Positions 6,975 through 16,370 of a stretch of 37,802 bases of DNA are shown in pieces. Each line of letters begins with the position of its first letter. Position 1 is the stretch's first letter. Position numbers and translations under genes: made by a program. The stretch covers positions 1-37,802 of the forward strand of contig SVFB01000050.1 of the NCBI GenBank assembly GCA_015057085.1, written 5' to 3'. The notes under the pieces were generated by a model. That model had not been told where the DNA came from. It did no database searches and worked only from the letters and a program-made list of their open reading frames with translations. The stretch is from Lachnospiraceae bacterium. Lineage in GTDB: Bacteria; Bacillota; Clostridia; Lachnospirales; Lachnospiraceae.

Positions 6975-9047
6975 ATGGCAGAGGAGTTCAACACTGGGGA
7001 TATGCTTGATGTATACCTCTATGAGAATACGCAACTGCTAGAGAAACTTCAGGATACGGTATTGGATCAAAAGGATGCGGATGAATTCGATGAAGACAGT
7101 ATCAATGAAATCTTTCGCGCAATGCATACGATCAAAGGTTCCTCTGGAGTGATGATGTTTGATGACATTACCACGGTTGCGCACAGACTCGAGGATGTGT
7201 TCTTCTTTATCCGTGAGTCCCACCCACGTAATGTTCCGCATATGGAGTTGGTGGAACTGGTACTTGACGTGGCTGATTTTATATCCGGTGAAATGGATAA
7301 ATTATCTGACGGCGATCAGCCGGATGGAGATAGTACCGAACTGGTAAAAACCATAGAAGCATTTTTGGAGAAAATCAAAGGGGAAAGTGCGGTCAAAAAG
7401 GCGACGCCGGAAAAGAAGGATGAGGCGCCAAGAAACTTTTATATCGCTCCCGTATCATCAGGTGGAGACAATTATTTTAAAATCTATCTGACATATAACC
7501 CGGAAGTGGGATTGGCAAATATTCATGCATATAAGCTTGTATTTGCATTAAAAGAAAAAGCGGAAGATATTATGTATGCGCCGGATGACATTCTCACGAA
7601 TGAACAGAGCGCAGATGAAATCTTAAAAAACGGATTCCAAATTCTTTTGAAGACAAAGCAAACGAAGGAGGATCTTGAGCGAATCATTCAACCAGGATAT
7701 GATGTGCAAAAAGCAGATATTTATCCTTGCAGTGAGCATGATTATCAATTGGGATTTGATTCCGGAAATGATACAATCATTGAAAAGCCTAGCATTGCAC
7801 CGGGTGACTTTGTCATTGCAGATAGCAGGACACCAAGTTCGCCAAAGAAACTGGTAAAAGATAAACCAAAAAAAACAGAGAAAACACAATTTATTTCTGT
7901 CGATGTTTCAAAAATGGATCAGCTGATGGATTTGATCGGAGAGCTGGTTATTTCGGAATCGGTTGTGCTACAGAATCCGGACTTGAGAGTTCCGGGACTG
8001 GTGTTGGATAACTTTAATAAAGCCGCAGGTCAGATGACCAAAATCTCAACAGATTTGCAAAATGTCATCATGAGTATGCGCATGGTTCCTCTGACTGCAA
8101 CCTTCCAAAAGATGAATCGAATTGTCTTTGATAGCTCAAGAAAGCTGGGAAAAGAAATTGAGTTTGAAATGGTAGGGGATTCCACTGAAGTCGACAAAAA
8201 TATTATCGAACATATATCGGATCCGTTGATGCATCTGGTTCGTAATTCCGTGGATCACGGAATTGAATCGAAGGAAGAGCGCATTGCAGCAGGAAAAAAA
8301 GAAAAGGGTAAAATCACTTTATCTGCAAAAAATGAGTCCGGCAAAGTTTGGATTTCTGTCACGGATAACGGAGGCGGATTAAATCGCCAAAAGATTCTCG
8401 CAAAGGCGCGGAAGAATGGTTTGATAGAAGCAGGAAAACCGGACACTGCCTTTACGGATAAAGAGGTATATCAGTTTATTACCCTTCCGGGTTTCTCGAC
8501 AAATGAGCAGGTGACGGAGCTGTCCGGTCGAGGCGTCGGAATGGATGTTGTGGTATCGAATTTGCAAAAAGTTGGCGGGGCATTGGAAATTGACAGTGTT
8601 CCGGGCGAAGGCTCTACGATGACACTCAAGATTCCGCTCACACTTGCAATCATCGACGGAATTGTAATGGAAGTCGCAAATAGTTCATTTGTAATAGAGA
8701 CCGGCTCGGTAAAAGAGTTTGTGAGTGTCACTGAGGATATGATGATATATGAGCCGGACGGCGGGGAAAGCGTAATGATTCGGGGAAATGTTTTCCCGGT
8801 ATTACGAGTCGGCAAATGGTATCATCTAAAGGATTATGCAGAGCGTGTCGAAGATGGCATGATGGTGATTGTGGAAGTGGACAATCAAAATTTCTGCCTT
8901 TTTGTAGATCGTTTGGTTGGAAAACAGGAAATTGTTGTAAAGCCGATTCCTGACTATGTGAGAAAGGTCAAAGGCTTGACCGGATGCACACAGCTTGGTG
9001 ACGGCAGCATCGCTTTGATTTTGGATGCTGCGAACTTGATTGAGTAG
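6975..9047 (+). CDS. cheA: Chemotaxis-type histidine kinase CheA
   Basis: Cytosolic kinase of chemoreceptor arrays, 690 residues. The P1 Hpt domain carries the phospho-acceptor His51 in AMHTIKGSSGVM. A long middle part (about 145-300) contains a P2-like region that would dock response regulators, though I cannot assign it by motif. The P3 dimerisation helices run from about 312 (VDVSKMDQLMDLIGELVISES), and the P4 ATPase shows SMRMVPL, the N box HLVRNSVDHGIE, DNGGGL and GRGVGMDVV. P5, the CheW-like coupling domain, fills about 560-690 and ends in DGSIALILDAANLIE. All catalytic motifs look intact. The adjoining cheW and receptor genes complete a minimal signalling core. No CheR, CheB, CheC or CheD gene accompanies it here, so adaptation would need proteins encoded elsewhere. 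Confidence 0.94.
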   Translation: MAEEFNTGDMLDVYLYENTQLLEKLQDTVLDQKDADEFDEDSINEIFRAMHTIKGSSGVMMFDDITTVAHRLEDVFFFIRESHPRNVPHMELVELVLDVADFISGEMDKLSDGDQPDGDSTELVKTIEAFLEKIKGESAVKKATPEKKDEAPRNFYIAPVSSGGDNYFKIYLTYNPEVGLANIHAYKLVFALKEKAEDIMYAPDDILTNEQSADEILKNGFQILLKTKQTKEDLERIIQPGYDVQKADIYPCSEHDYQLGFDSGNDTIIEKPSIAPGDFVIADSRTPSSPKKLVKDKPKKTEKTQFISVDVSKMDQLMDLIGELVISESVVLQNPDLRVPGLVLDNFNKAAGQMTKISTDLQNVIMSMRMVPLTATFQKMNRIVFDSSRKLGKEIEFEMVGDSTEVDKNIIEHISDPLMHLVRNSVDHGIESKEERIAAGKKEKGKITLSAKNESGKVWISVTDNGGGLNRQKILAKARKNGLIEAGKPDTAFTDKEVYQFITLPGFSTNEQVTELSGRGVGMDVVVSNLQKVGGALEIDSVPGEGSTMTLKIPLTLAIIDGIVMEVANSSFVIETGSVKEFVSVTEDMMIYEPDGGESVMIRGNVFPVLRVGKWYHLKDYAERVEDGMMVIVEVDNQNFCLFVDRLVGKQEIVVKPIPDYVRKVKGLTGCTQLGDGSIALILDAANLIE

Positions 9048-9061
9048 GAGAGGGGAAAAGG

Positions 9062-9568
9062 ATGGACGAACTTACGACATTACAACTTACAAAGTTTGTG
9101 ACTTTTAAGTCCGGAAACGAAACCTACGGAATCAAAATCGATTATGTGAATGAAATTATCGCATATCAGGAAATCACAGAGGTTCCGGAATGTGAGGATT
9201 ACATGAAGGGACTGATTAACCTACGCGGTAAAATTGTCCCTGTAATAGATGTGAGAATACGTTTTAAGCAAGAACCAGTTCCGTATACAGACCGAACCTG
9301 CATTATTGTCATTCAATATAAGCAAAATACAGTTGGCCTGATTGTAGAAAAGATTGCGGAAGTGGTGGAATTGGCGGAAGAAAATATCATTCCGTCTCCG
9401 AGCATCGGTAAGGCGGACCATGCGCAAAACAAATATGTCTATGCCATCGGCAAAATGGGAAATGAGGTGAAACTATTGCTTGATCCCGATCGTTTGCTAA
9501 ATGATGATGATTTCATTGGCATCGAGCAGGAAGCTTTAGAACCGGCAGAAGTCGAGAAGGAGGCATAA
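9062..9568 (+). CDS. cheW: Chemotaxis coupling protein CheW
   Basis: 168-residue adaptor that links CheA (through P5) to the tip of chemoreceptors in a membrane-associated array. The CheW fold is recognisable from [23 protein letters not shown] through the signature [19 protein letters not shown] to [14 protein letters not shown] and the C-terminal strand. Residues after about 150 form an acidic tail ([20 protein letters not shown]). The gene lies 14 bases after cheA and one base before the receptor gene, whose ribosome site lies inside the cheW 3-prime end, a tight transcriptional and translational unit. Confidence 0.94.
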   Translation: MDELTTLQLTKFVTFKSGNETYGIKIDYVNEIIAYQEITEVPECEDYMKGLINLRGKIVPVIDVRIRFKQEPVPYTDRTCIIVIQYKQNTVGLIVEKIAEVVELAEENIIPSPSIGKADHAQNKYVYAIGKMGNEVKLLLDPDRLLNDDDFIGIEQEALEPAEVEKEA

Positions 9569-9569
9569 T

Positions 9570-10874
9570 ATGAAAAATGTGAGGGTTGTTACAAAATTAA
9601 TTCTTGTTTCTGTGATTACGGATATTTTTATTATCATTTCATTATTTGCCGGCTATAGAGCTGCAACAGGGGTAGTGAACGCAGAAAATCAGGCAAAGTT
9701 TTTAAGAAGTTACGGTTTTTTTACACTGGGATTTTTTATTGTAGTTGTGATTGTTTTGGCAGTCGCTAACATTTCTTTGATTCATAGCATTCGAATCGCT
9801 TTGCGCCAGTTGAATCAAGCTGCAAGACAGATGGCCCGGGGAAATGTGGATGTAGAATTAACCAAGCATGGAAATGATGAATTCGGTGAACTTACTGATT
9901 CTTTTACGGAAGTTGCTGATGTGATGAGAGCACAAGCGGATGTGGCTGCACTTGTGGCCGGCGGTAATTTGACAGTAGATGTGATTCCGCGATCCGAGGA
10001 TGATGCATTAAATATCGCATTAAAGAATATGGTATCCCGAAACAAAACAGCTTTAAGCGGAATCAGCGATGCGGCGCTTTCTGTACATACCGCAGCGACT
10101 GAAGTGGCGGGAGCCTCAGAGGCTTTGGCGCAGGGATCAACAGAGCAGGCAAGTGCGATTGAAGAAATTTCTGCATCTGTAGAAGATGTGGCTGAAAAGA
10201 CACAAAAGAATGCAAGCGAAGCAAATCATGCAACCGAGCTTGTGGAAAATGCAATCAGTCATGTCTATCAGGGCAATGACCAGATGAAAGAGATGATGGA
10301 TGCGATGGAGCAAATCAATGAGTCATCCGAGAAAATAGAAAAGATTATTAAGGTCATTGATGATATTGCTTTTCAAACCAATATTCTTGCTTTGAATGCG
10401 GCTGTGGAAGCGGCAAGAGCAGGAGAAGCAGGAAAGGGATTTGCTGTTGTGGCTGAGGAAGTCAGAAATCTGGCTGCGAAATCAGCGCAGGCTGCCAGTG
10501 AAACCGAAGAATTAATTGCAAATTCCATTGAAAAAGTAAAAAATGGTTCCGGAATTGCCGAAGAGACAGCAAAGGCGCTTGATGCAATTACAGAAGCTGT
10601 CAGCGAGAGCAAAGAGATTATTTATGAGATTAAAGAGGAATCAAATTATCAGGCCACTGCAATTGCGCAAATCAATCAAGCAATCGAGCAGGTTTCACAG
10701 GTGGTTCAGAACAATTCCGCCACTTCAGAACAATGTGCTGCTGCAAGTGTGGAATTATCGAATCAAGCCGGAAGAATGCAGGAATTACTCTCGGTTTATC
10801 GATTGGGTGAGCAAGTAAAGACGGAAGAAGCCGAACAAATCATTTCTCTGGAAGAGGATTTTGGAAAGTATTAA
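9570..10874 (+). CDS. Methyl-accepting chemotaxis-type receptor without external sensor domain
   Basis: Membrane chemoreceptor of 434 residues. Two membrane helices (about 9-28 and 50-71) flank a loop of only some 21 residues, so there is no extracytoplasmic ligand-binding domain. One HAMP domain follows (about 73-125) and a second HAMP-like segment is possible (about 130-165). A long coiled-coil signalling domain then carries the highly conserved hairpin tip ([40 protein letters not shown]), written here as a motif region near 265-310. No C-terminal CheR-docking pentapeptide is evident. The receptor may sense membrane state, an internal signal or a partner protein. It is directly encoded with cheW and cheA, so it is the likely dedicated input of that kinase. 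Confidence 0.9.
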   Translation: MKNVRVVTKLILVSVITDIFIIISLFAGYRAATGVVNAENQAKFLRSYGFFTLGFFIVVVIVLAVANISLIHSIRIALRQLNQAARQMARGNVDVELTKHGNDEFGELTDSFTEVADVMRAQADVAALVAGGNLTVDVIPRSEDDALNIALKNMVSRNKTALSGISDAALSVHTAATEVAGASEALAQGSTEQASAIEEISASVEDVAEKTQKNASEANHATELVENAISHVYQGNDQMKEMMDAMEQINESSEKIEKIIKVIDDIAFQTNILALNAAVEAARAGEAGKGFAVVAEEVRNLAAKSAQAASETEELIANSIEKVKNGSGIAEETAKALDAITEAVSESKEIIYEIKEESNYQATAIAQINQAIEQVSQVVQNNSATSEQCAAASVELSNQAGRMQELLSVYRLGEQVKTEEAEQIISLEEDFGKY

Positions 10875-10892
10875 TCTTATAGAGGTATTATT

Positions 10893-13616
10893 TTGGGAAC
10901 GGATTCATTAGCAAAACAAAAAAGAAATATTGAAATCATTATTGCAATATTGATTCCATTATTTATATTGTCGGAGATGGGATATGGGATTTATCAGGAA
11001 TGGCCATCCTGGTTTGCAATGTATTGCGGATTTTCCGCATTGTTAATCTGGATTATCAGTTTCGGAAAATTTCAATCTGCGAATGTCAGAATCGTGATTA
11101 TCGCAATTTTGCAGAATATATCTGTTGTAATGTATTCCATCTTTGCAAAAGATATGTTGCTGATTCTGGTGCCTTTTGGCGCTATGGTGGTGGTTTTAGC
11201 TCTATATGCGTATCCGCCGACCATTTGGCTTTCGATTGTCACCTTGATGCTGATGACATTGATTCATGTTGCATGGGTAAATAGTATTGATTTTATGGAT
11301 TCCCAAAATGTGATGAAGCATCTTTTCGCCATCGCCAGTACGTTGGTAATCTGCATTGTCTTACATATGTGGGTGCATTTTAGAAATAACACGCAGAAGT
11401 ATATGGCGGAATTTGTGCAGGAAATGGAAAAAGCACAAAACGGAAAGGATGATTTCCTTGCAAATGTCAGCCACGAAATCAGAACACCAATCAATACAAT
11501 CTCCGGTTTGGTAGATATTATTTTAGAAGAAGATGATCCGCAAAAGACGAAGGATGAAATTGTTCATATCAGTCAGGCGGCGCGTAATCTTATGTTTGTT
11601 GTTTCTGATATCGTGGATTTCTCTGAATTGGAGCAGGGACAGATTTTTCTGGAAGAAGAAACCTATGATATCTCATCAACCATCAATGATGTGGTTGTGA
11701 TGGCATCAAGCTTGCAAAATAACCAAAAAGTAGAATTAATTGTAAATTATGCAGCTGATTTGCCGCGCGGCCTTGTGGGAGACGAGAAACGCTTGCGCCG
11801 TGCAATTATGAATATTGTCAATAACGCTTTTAAATTTACAGAAGAAGGCTGCGTTGTCATCGATATCTTTTTCCGTAAAGAATCCTATGGAATCAATTTG
11901 ATTATCTCCATTCGAGATACCGGAATCGGAATGAAGGAAGTTGAATTGGAAAATCTTTTCTCAACTTATAATCAGGCGGATGCCGGACGAACCAGAGCGG
12001 TTGGCGGAATTGGATTGGGATTAAATATTACGCGTGCAATCATCCGGAAAATGGGCGGAACGATTTCCGCATTCAGTGAATACGAAAAAGGAACTGAAAT
12101 TCGTATTACAGTGCCGCAACGAGTGGTGGACGAACGTCCAATCATTACGATCAAAAATCCGGATCAAAAAAATGTGGCCATCTATTTTAATTTGGAACAT
12201 TATGAGGGCGAAACGAGAGACGAGTATTATGCTTCTATTCTCAACATGAAAGAACAGTTAAATGTAAAAACTGTTTTTTGCAGGAATCTTGCGGAATTAA
12301 AGCGCCGTCAATCTGAAGGAAATTTGACGCATATTTTTATCAGTATTTCGGAATACAGAGAAGACAGCGAATACTTTGATAATTTATCTGCCAAGATGAA
12401 TGTCGTTGTTGTTATGGATACGAAGATGGGCATGGGACTTGAGAACAAAAAGATTCATCAAATCTTTAAACCGTTCCAGCTTATGCCGATTGCACATGCG
12501 TTAAATATCGATGTCAGAGAGCAGGAGAAAAATGCTAAGAATACATCACTCAATAAGAAATTCATTTGCCCGGGTGTGCGCGTGCTTGTGGTTGATGATA
12601 ATGAACTGAATATTCATGTGATTGCAGGTATTTTAAAGCGGTATCATATTACTGTGGAGATGGCAAACAGCGGAGCAATGGCTTTGGAAAAGATTACAAG
12701 TCAGGATTATGATTTTGTCTTTATGGACCATATGATGCCGGAAATGGATGGTGTAGAATGCCTGCATCGGATTCGCTCATTGCCGGGACATTTTTATCAT
12801 TCTGTTCCGATTGTGGCACTTACCGCAAATGCTGTTGCCGGAGCGAGAGAGATGTTAATCGGTGAAGGCTTTAATGACTTCTTAGAAAAACCGGTGGAAA
12901 TTTCAGTTTTGGAACGTATGTTAAGGCGTGTATTGCCGCCGCAGAAATTTGTGGAAGAATCAGAGCCTGAAGATACTACCGAAAGCAAAACAGAAACTCA
13001 AGAACAAAATATTATTTCAGACGGAAATTACACTTATGAAAGTCTAAATCGTGAGAGTGGTTATGTATATTGCGGAGGAGAGGAATCCTATCGTGATATT
13101 CTTTCGATTTATGCAAACAAAGGGGAAAAGAATTATGAACCTCTTCAAGCTTTTTTTGACCAGGAGGATTGGAATAATTATATTATCACAATTCATGGTG
13201 TGAAAAGCTCCATGAAATCCATAGGGGCAGATGAACTTTCGGAACTTGCAAGACGCTTGGAAATGGCAGGAAAAGATGGGGACTTTGATTATATCAGAGC
13301 CAATCATGCGAAGGTATATGACATGTTAAAGTCGTTGATCCTTGACCTGATGAAACATTTCCAGGTGGCACAAGAGGAAGAACATGATATCTCGAATCTG
13401 CCTGAATTGTCGAAAGAAACTTTTGAAGAAATTAAGCGCAATCTGGAAAATGCTGCTTTTGAATTGGACGGAGACAAGATGCTCGACGCCTTGAAAATTG
13501 CCAGAGGAACCAGATATGGCAAAACAGAAATGGATAAAGTGATTGCTGAAATGGAAAAGAAAATTTCGATGCTTGACTTTATTCCTGCTATGGAATTGGT
13601 AATGAAATTGAAATAA
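10893..13616 (+). CDS. Membrane hybrid histidine kinase (HK, pseudo-receiver, receiver, Hpt)
   Basis: 907-residue phosphorelay protein. About five or six membrane helices occupy residues 12-165 with little external sequence. HisKA carries His194 (VSHEIRTPINTISG), and HATPase_c follows with NIVNNAFKFT, DTGIGM and GGIGLGLN. Residues about 423-550 look like a receiver that has lost its acceptor (IFISISEY where the Asp would be). A true receiver then has Asp612 in FMDHMMPEMDG, and an Hpt domain carries His768 in IHGVKSSMKS. A helical tail of about 70 residues ends the protein. It is therefore a self-contained His-Asp-His relay. The start is taken as TTG 10893, with AGAGG seven bases upstream; the next ATG (10978) would delete the first membrane helix. 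The gene begins 18 bases after the receptor gene. Confidence 0.87.
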   Translation: MGTDSLAKQKRNIEIIIAILIPLFILSEMGYGIYQEWPSWFAMYCGFSALLIWIISFGKFQSANVRIVIIAILQNISVVMYSIFAKDMLLILVPFGAMVVVLALYAYPPTIWLSIVTLMLMTLIHVAWVNSIDFMDSQNVMKHLFAIASTLVICIVLHMWVHFRNNTQKYMAEFVQEMEKAQNGKDDFLANVSHEIRTPINTISGLVDIILEEDDPQKTKDEIVHISQAARNLMFVVSDIVDFSELEQGQIFLEEETYDISSTINDVVVMASSLQNNQKVELIVNYAADLPRGLVGDEKRLRRAIMNIVNNAFKFTEEGCVVIDIFFRKESYGINLIISIRDTGIGMKEVELENLFSTYNQADAGRTRAVGGIGLGLNITRAIIRKMGGTISAFSEYEKGTEIRITVPQRVVDERPIITIKNPDQKNVAIYFNLEHYEGETRDEYYASILNMKEQLNVKTVFCRNLAELKRRQSEGNLTHIFISISEYREDSEYFDNLSAKMNVVVVMDTKMGMGLENKKIHQIFKPFQLMPIAHALNIDVREQEKNAKNTSLNKKFICPGVRVLVVDDNELNIHVIAGILKRYHITVEMANSGAMALEKITSQDYDFVFMDHMMPEMDGVECLHRIRSLPGHFYHSVPIVALTANAVAGAREMLIGEGFNDFLEKPVEISVLERMLRRVLPPQKFVEESEPEDTTESKTETQEQNIISDGNYTYESLNRESGYVYCGGEESYRDILSIYANKGEKNYEPLQAFFDQEDWNNYIITIHGVKSSMKSIGADELSELARRLEMAGKDGDFDYIRANHAKVYDMLKSLILDLMKHFQVAQEEEHDISNLPELSKETFEEIKRNLENAAFELDGDKMLDALKIARGTRYGKTEMDKVIAEMEKKISMLDFIPAMELVMKLK

Positions 13617-13630
13617 TTAAGGAATCGTTT

Positions 13631-16321
13631 ATGATACGGATAATCAATAATATCAAAGAAAAAATTTATAAGAACGATTGGCAAGCTTGGAAAGATGCTT
13701 CGATTAAGCAAAGACTGTTTTATGTCATTGTCGTAATTGCAACCGGGTTATGTCTGGTGAATTCCATCGAAACGTTTTTGATTACAGATAGTTTTGCATT
13801 GAGTGTCTTTATGATTGCAACACTGATTGTGGTTGTCCTTGGTATGTGGCTTAGCCTGATCAAAAGGAAAATCAAGATTGCTTCGTTTTTGATTTTTGTG
13901 GTTTTAAATCTGGTGGTTTATCCATGTGTTTTCTACATGGAAGGCGGCATGCAAAGCGGTTCTGTTATGTGGTTTTTGTTGGGCTACTTCTATGTGTTTT
14001 TAATGTTCGACGGGGCATTGTTTTGGATTTGCTTGATTGCAACCATTGGCTGTGATATTTTCGTTTATGTCCATGCATATTTACATCCAGGTTTTGTAAA
14101 GCCGCCGCTGAGTCGTTTTACAGGAACCTTTGATTCTATCTTTAGTTTGATTATCATCGGAATTTTCGTGGGTATCTTATTGCGCGTGCAAATGCATCTG
14201 TATGATGAAGCGAGAAAATTGGCAGAGCATCGTGCGGAGGAACTCGAAAAAAATGCGCGCTCGCGCAACAATCTGTTTGCAGGCATGAGTCACGAGATTC
14301 GCACACCGATTAATACCATAATGGGATTAAACGAATTGATTATGCGTTCGGATGCGGATGAAACAATCAAGGAATATTCAAATGATATCGATAGTGCTAC
14401 GAGAATGTTGCTTTCTCTGGTGAATGATATTTTGGATTTTTCTAAAATCGAGATTAATAAGCTTGAAATCATACCAATGGAATACAGCTCTAAGTCAATG
14501 TTTCAAAAGCTGTATGACATGATTTTGATTCAGGCATCAAAGAAGAATCTGCAGTTGAAAATGAATATCGATACGCTTTTCCCGTCTGTGCTTTATGGAG
14601 ATGAAAAGCGATTGATACAGGTCGTGTTAAATCTTTTAAATAATGCAGTAAAATATACGGATAGTGGAACCATCACATTGGAGGCAACAGGAGATAAGGA
14701 TGATGATGGCACTTATCAAATGCGTATTTCTGTGGCAGATACCGGAATCGGTATCAAGAAAGAAGATATTTCAAGAATTTATGATTCTTTCCAGCGCGTA
14801 GATGAGCGCAATAATACATGGATTGAAGGTAGCGGACTTGGGCTTTCCATTGTGAAGCAGTTAGTAGAGCTGATGGGAGGAACCGTAAAGGTAGACAGTA
14901 TTTATCGAAAAGGCTCTGTATTTACAGTGACCATTCCGCAAAAAATTGTGGAACATACACCGGTGGGGTTGATTGTGTTCGGTACAGATGAGGAACGCAA
15001 GAAATATCAATATCATCAAAAATTCGAAGCGCCGGAAGCGCGTGTCTTAATTGTAGATGATAACCGAATGAATACCATCGTAACCAGTAGATTGCTTGCC
15101 GCAACCAGAATGCAGATTTATTCTGTGGGAAGTGGAAAGGAATGTTTGGAAATTACAAAGCAAAAGTTTTTCCATGTGATTTTGATGGACTATATGATGA
15201 CCGAAATGAACGGAATTGAAACCATGAAGGAAATCAGAAAACAGGAAAACGGATTGTGCAAAAATACGCCGATTATCGCATTGACAGCTGCCAGCAAAGA
15301 GGAGGCGGAAGCAGCTGATGTGGAAGTGGGATTTGATGCGTATTTAGAGAAGCCTGTGCGTTCGGAGCAGTTAGAGGGCGAAATTTTAAATTTGCTTCCA
15401 AAAGAAATTGTTTCCTATCGTCAGGATAAAAATATATACAGCGAGAACGGCGAAAGTAATTCCGGAGTATTGCGCAGAAAAAGAAAGGTTCGTATCACCA
15501 CAGACTGTATTGCGGATTTGCCGAAGGAATTATTGGAAAAGTATGATATTCATGTGCAGAATCTTTATATTCGTACGGAAAAGGGAAGATTCTTAGATTC
15601 TGTGGAAATTGATTCTGATAATATGTCCCAATATATTACGGCAGAAGATGTATATACGGACAGTTGCTCCGTTGAAGAATTCGAGAATTTCTTTGCAGAC
15701 AATCTAACGGATGCAGTGGATATCATCCACATTTCCATGGCAAGCAATACAGGTACCACATATTCCCGTGCCGTGGAAGCTGCAAAGGGATTTGATTATG
15801 TACATGTATATGATTCCGGACATATTTCTGTTGGCGAGGGCTTGCTTGTAGTGGAAGCGGCAAGACTTGCAAGTTTTGGGAAGAGCGTGGAAGAAGTCAT
15901 TGCTGCATTAGATGAGTACCGTCCGAAAATCGATTCGGGATTTCTGGTGGAAGGTGCCGAGATGTTGAGCCGTCAAGGTTATACCAATCGCGGTTTGGTA
16001 AAGATTACAAATGTTTTAAAACTTCATCCTGTTTTGCGTATGCGTCACAGAAGTGTCTTTGTGGATGGATTTTTGACAGGTGAAAAGGAAAATCTGTGGA
16101 GAAAATATGTGGGATTGCGTTTGCGCAAAGAACGTCAAATCAGCCAGCGTGTCGTGATGATTTCATTTGCAGGATGCACCTCGAACCAACGTAAGGTGGT
16201 ATTGGATGAAGTGGAAAAGCGGATTCCTTTTGAAAATATCATTGTATGCAAAAGCTGCTTTTCAAACGCATTGGCAAGTGGTGCAGGAACATTTGGAATT
16301 GCATTTTTTGAAAAAGATTAA
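13631..16321 (+). CDS. Membrane hybrid histidine kinase-receiver fused to a DegV/FakB-type domain
   Basis: 896 residues in one uninterrupted frame. Residues about 27-195 form roughly six membrane helices. A short coil leads to HisKA with His221 (MSHEIRTPINTIMG), a complete HATPase_c domain (LLNNAVKYT, DTGIGI, GSGLGLS) and a receiver with Asp520 in LMDYMMTEMNG. From about residue 618 to the end is a full-length DegV domain: TTDCIADLP (family TDSxxDLP), SMASNTGTTY (family S-x-SGT), VYDSGHISVGEGLLVVEAARLA, and the closing GAGTFGIAFF. DegV/FakB proteins hold one fatty acid and present it to a kinase. The His usually found before the last Gly-rich turn (H-x-GPG) is absent here (LASGAG), so ligand handling may differ. 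AAGGAA gives the start. The gene closes the signalling island and ends at a strong terminator. Confidence 0.9.
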   Translation: MIRIINNIKEKIYKNDWQAWKDASIKQRLFYVIVVIATGLCLVNSIETFLITDSFALSVFMIATLIVVVLGMWLSLIKRKIKIASFLIFVVLNLVVYPCVFYMEGGMQSGSVMWFLLGYFYVFLMFDGALFWICLIATIGCDIFVYVHAYLHPGFVKPPLSRFTGTFDSIFSLIIIGIFVGILLRVQMHLYDEARKLAEHRAEELEKNARSRNNLFAGMSHEIRTPINTIMGLNELIMRSDADETIKEYSNDIDSATRMLLSLVNDILDFSKIEINKLEIIPMEYSSKSMFQKLYDMILIQASKKNLQLKMNIDTLFPSVLYGDEKRLIQVVLNLLNNAVKYTDSGTITLEATGDKDDDGTYQMRISVADTGIGIKKEDISRIYDSFQRVDERNNTWIEGSGLGLSIVKQLVELMGGTVKVDSIYRKGSVFTVTIPQKIVEHTPVGLIVFGTDEERKKYQYHQKFEAPEARVLIVDDNRMNTIVTSRLLAATRMQIYSVGSGKECLEITKQKFFHVILMDYMMTEMNGIETMKEIRKQENGLCKNTPIIALTAASKEEAEAADVEVGFDAYLEKPVRSEQLEGEILNLLPKEIVSYRQDKNIYSENGESNSGVLRRKRKVRITTDCIADLPKELLEKYDIHVQNLYIRTEKGRFLDSVEIDSDNMSQYITAEDVYTDSCSVEEFENFFADNLTDAVDIIHISMASNTGTTYSRAVEAAKGFDYVHVYDSGHISVGEGLLVVEAARLASFGKSVEEVIAALDEYRPKIDSGFLVEGAEMLSRQGYTNRGLVKITNVLKLHPVLRMRHRSVFVDGFLTGEKENLWRKYVGLRLRKERQISQRVVMISFAGCTSNQRKVVLDEVEKRIPFENIIVCKSCFSNALASGAGTFGIAFFEKD

Positions 16322-16338
16322 TCAAAGATATAAAAGAA

Positions 16339-16370
16339 AAATCCTTCTCCATCAGGAGAAGGATTTTTTT
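16339..16370. terminator. Bidirectional intrinsic terminator
   Basis: AAATCCTTCTCC (16339-16350), loop ATCA, then GGAGAAGGATTT and further T. The 12-base perfect stem has a T-run on the plus strand and an A-run (16332-16340) that becomes a U-run on the minus strand. It lies between the stop of the DegV fusion and the stop of the convergent DtxR-family gene, so it serves both. Confidence 0.92.

Noticed and set aside
8471-8815. 114-residue minus-strand frame in cheA
   Set aside because: Thr/Ser/Pro-rich shadow of the CheA ATPase domain; no supporting signals.
13304-13711. 135-residue minus-strand frame across the junction of the two hybrid kinases
   Set aside because: It is antisense to the 3-prime end of one gene and the start of the next; no ribosome site.
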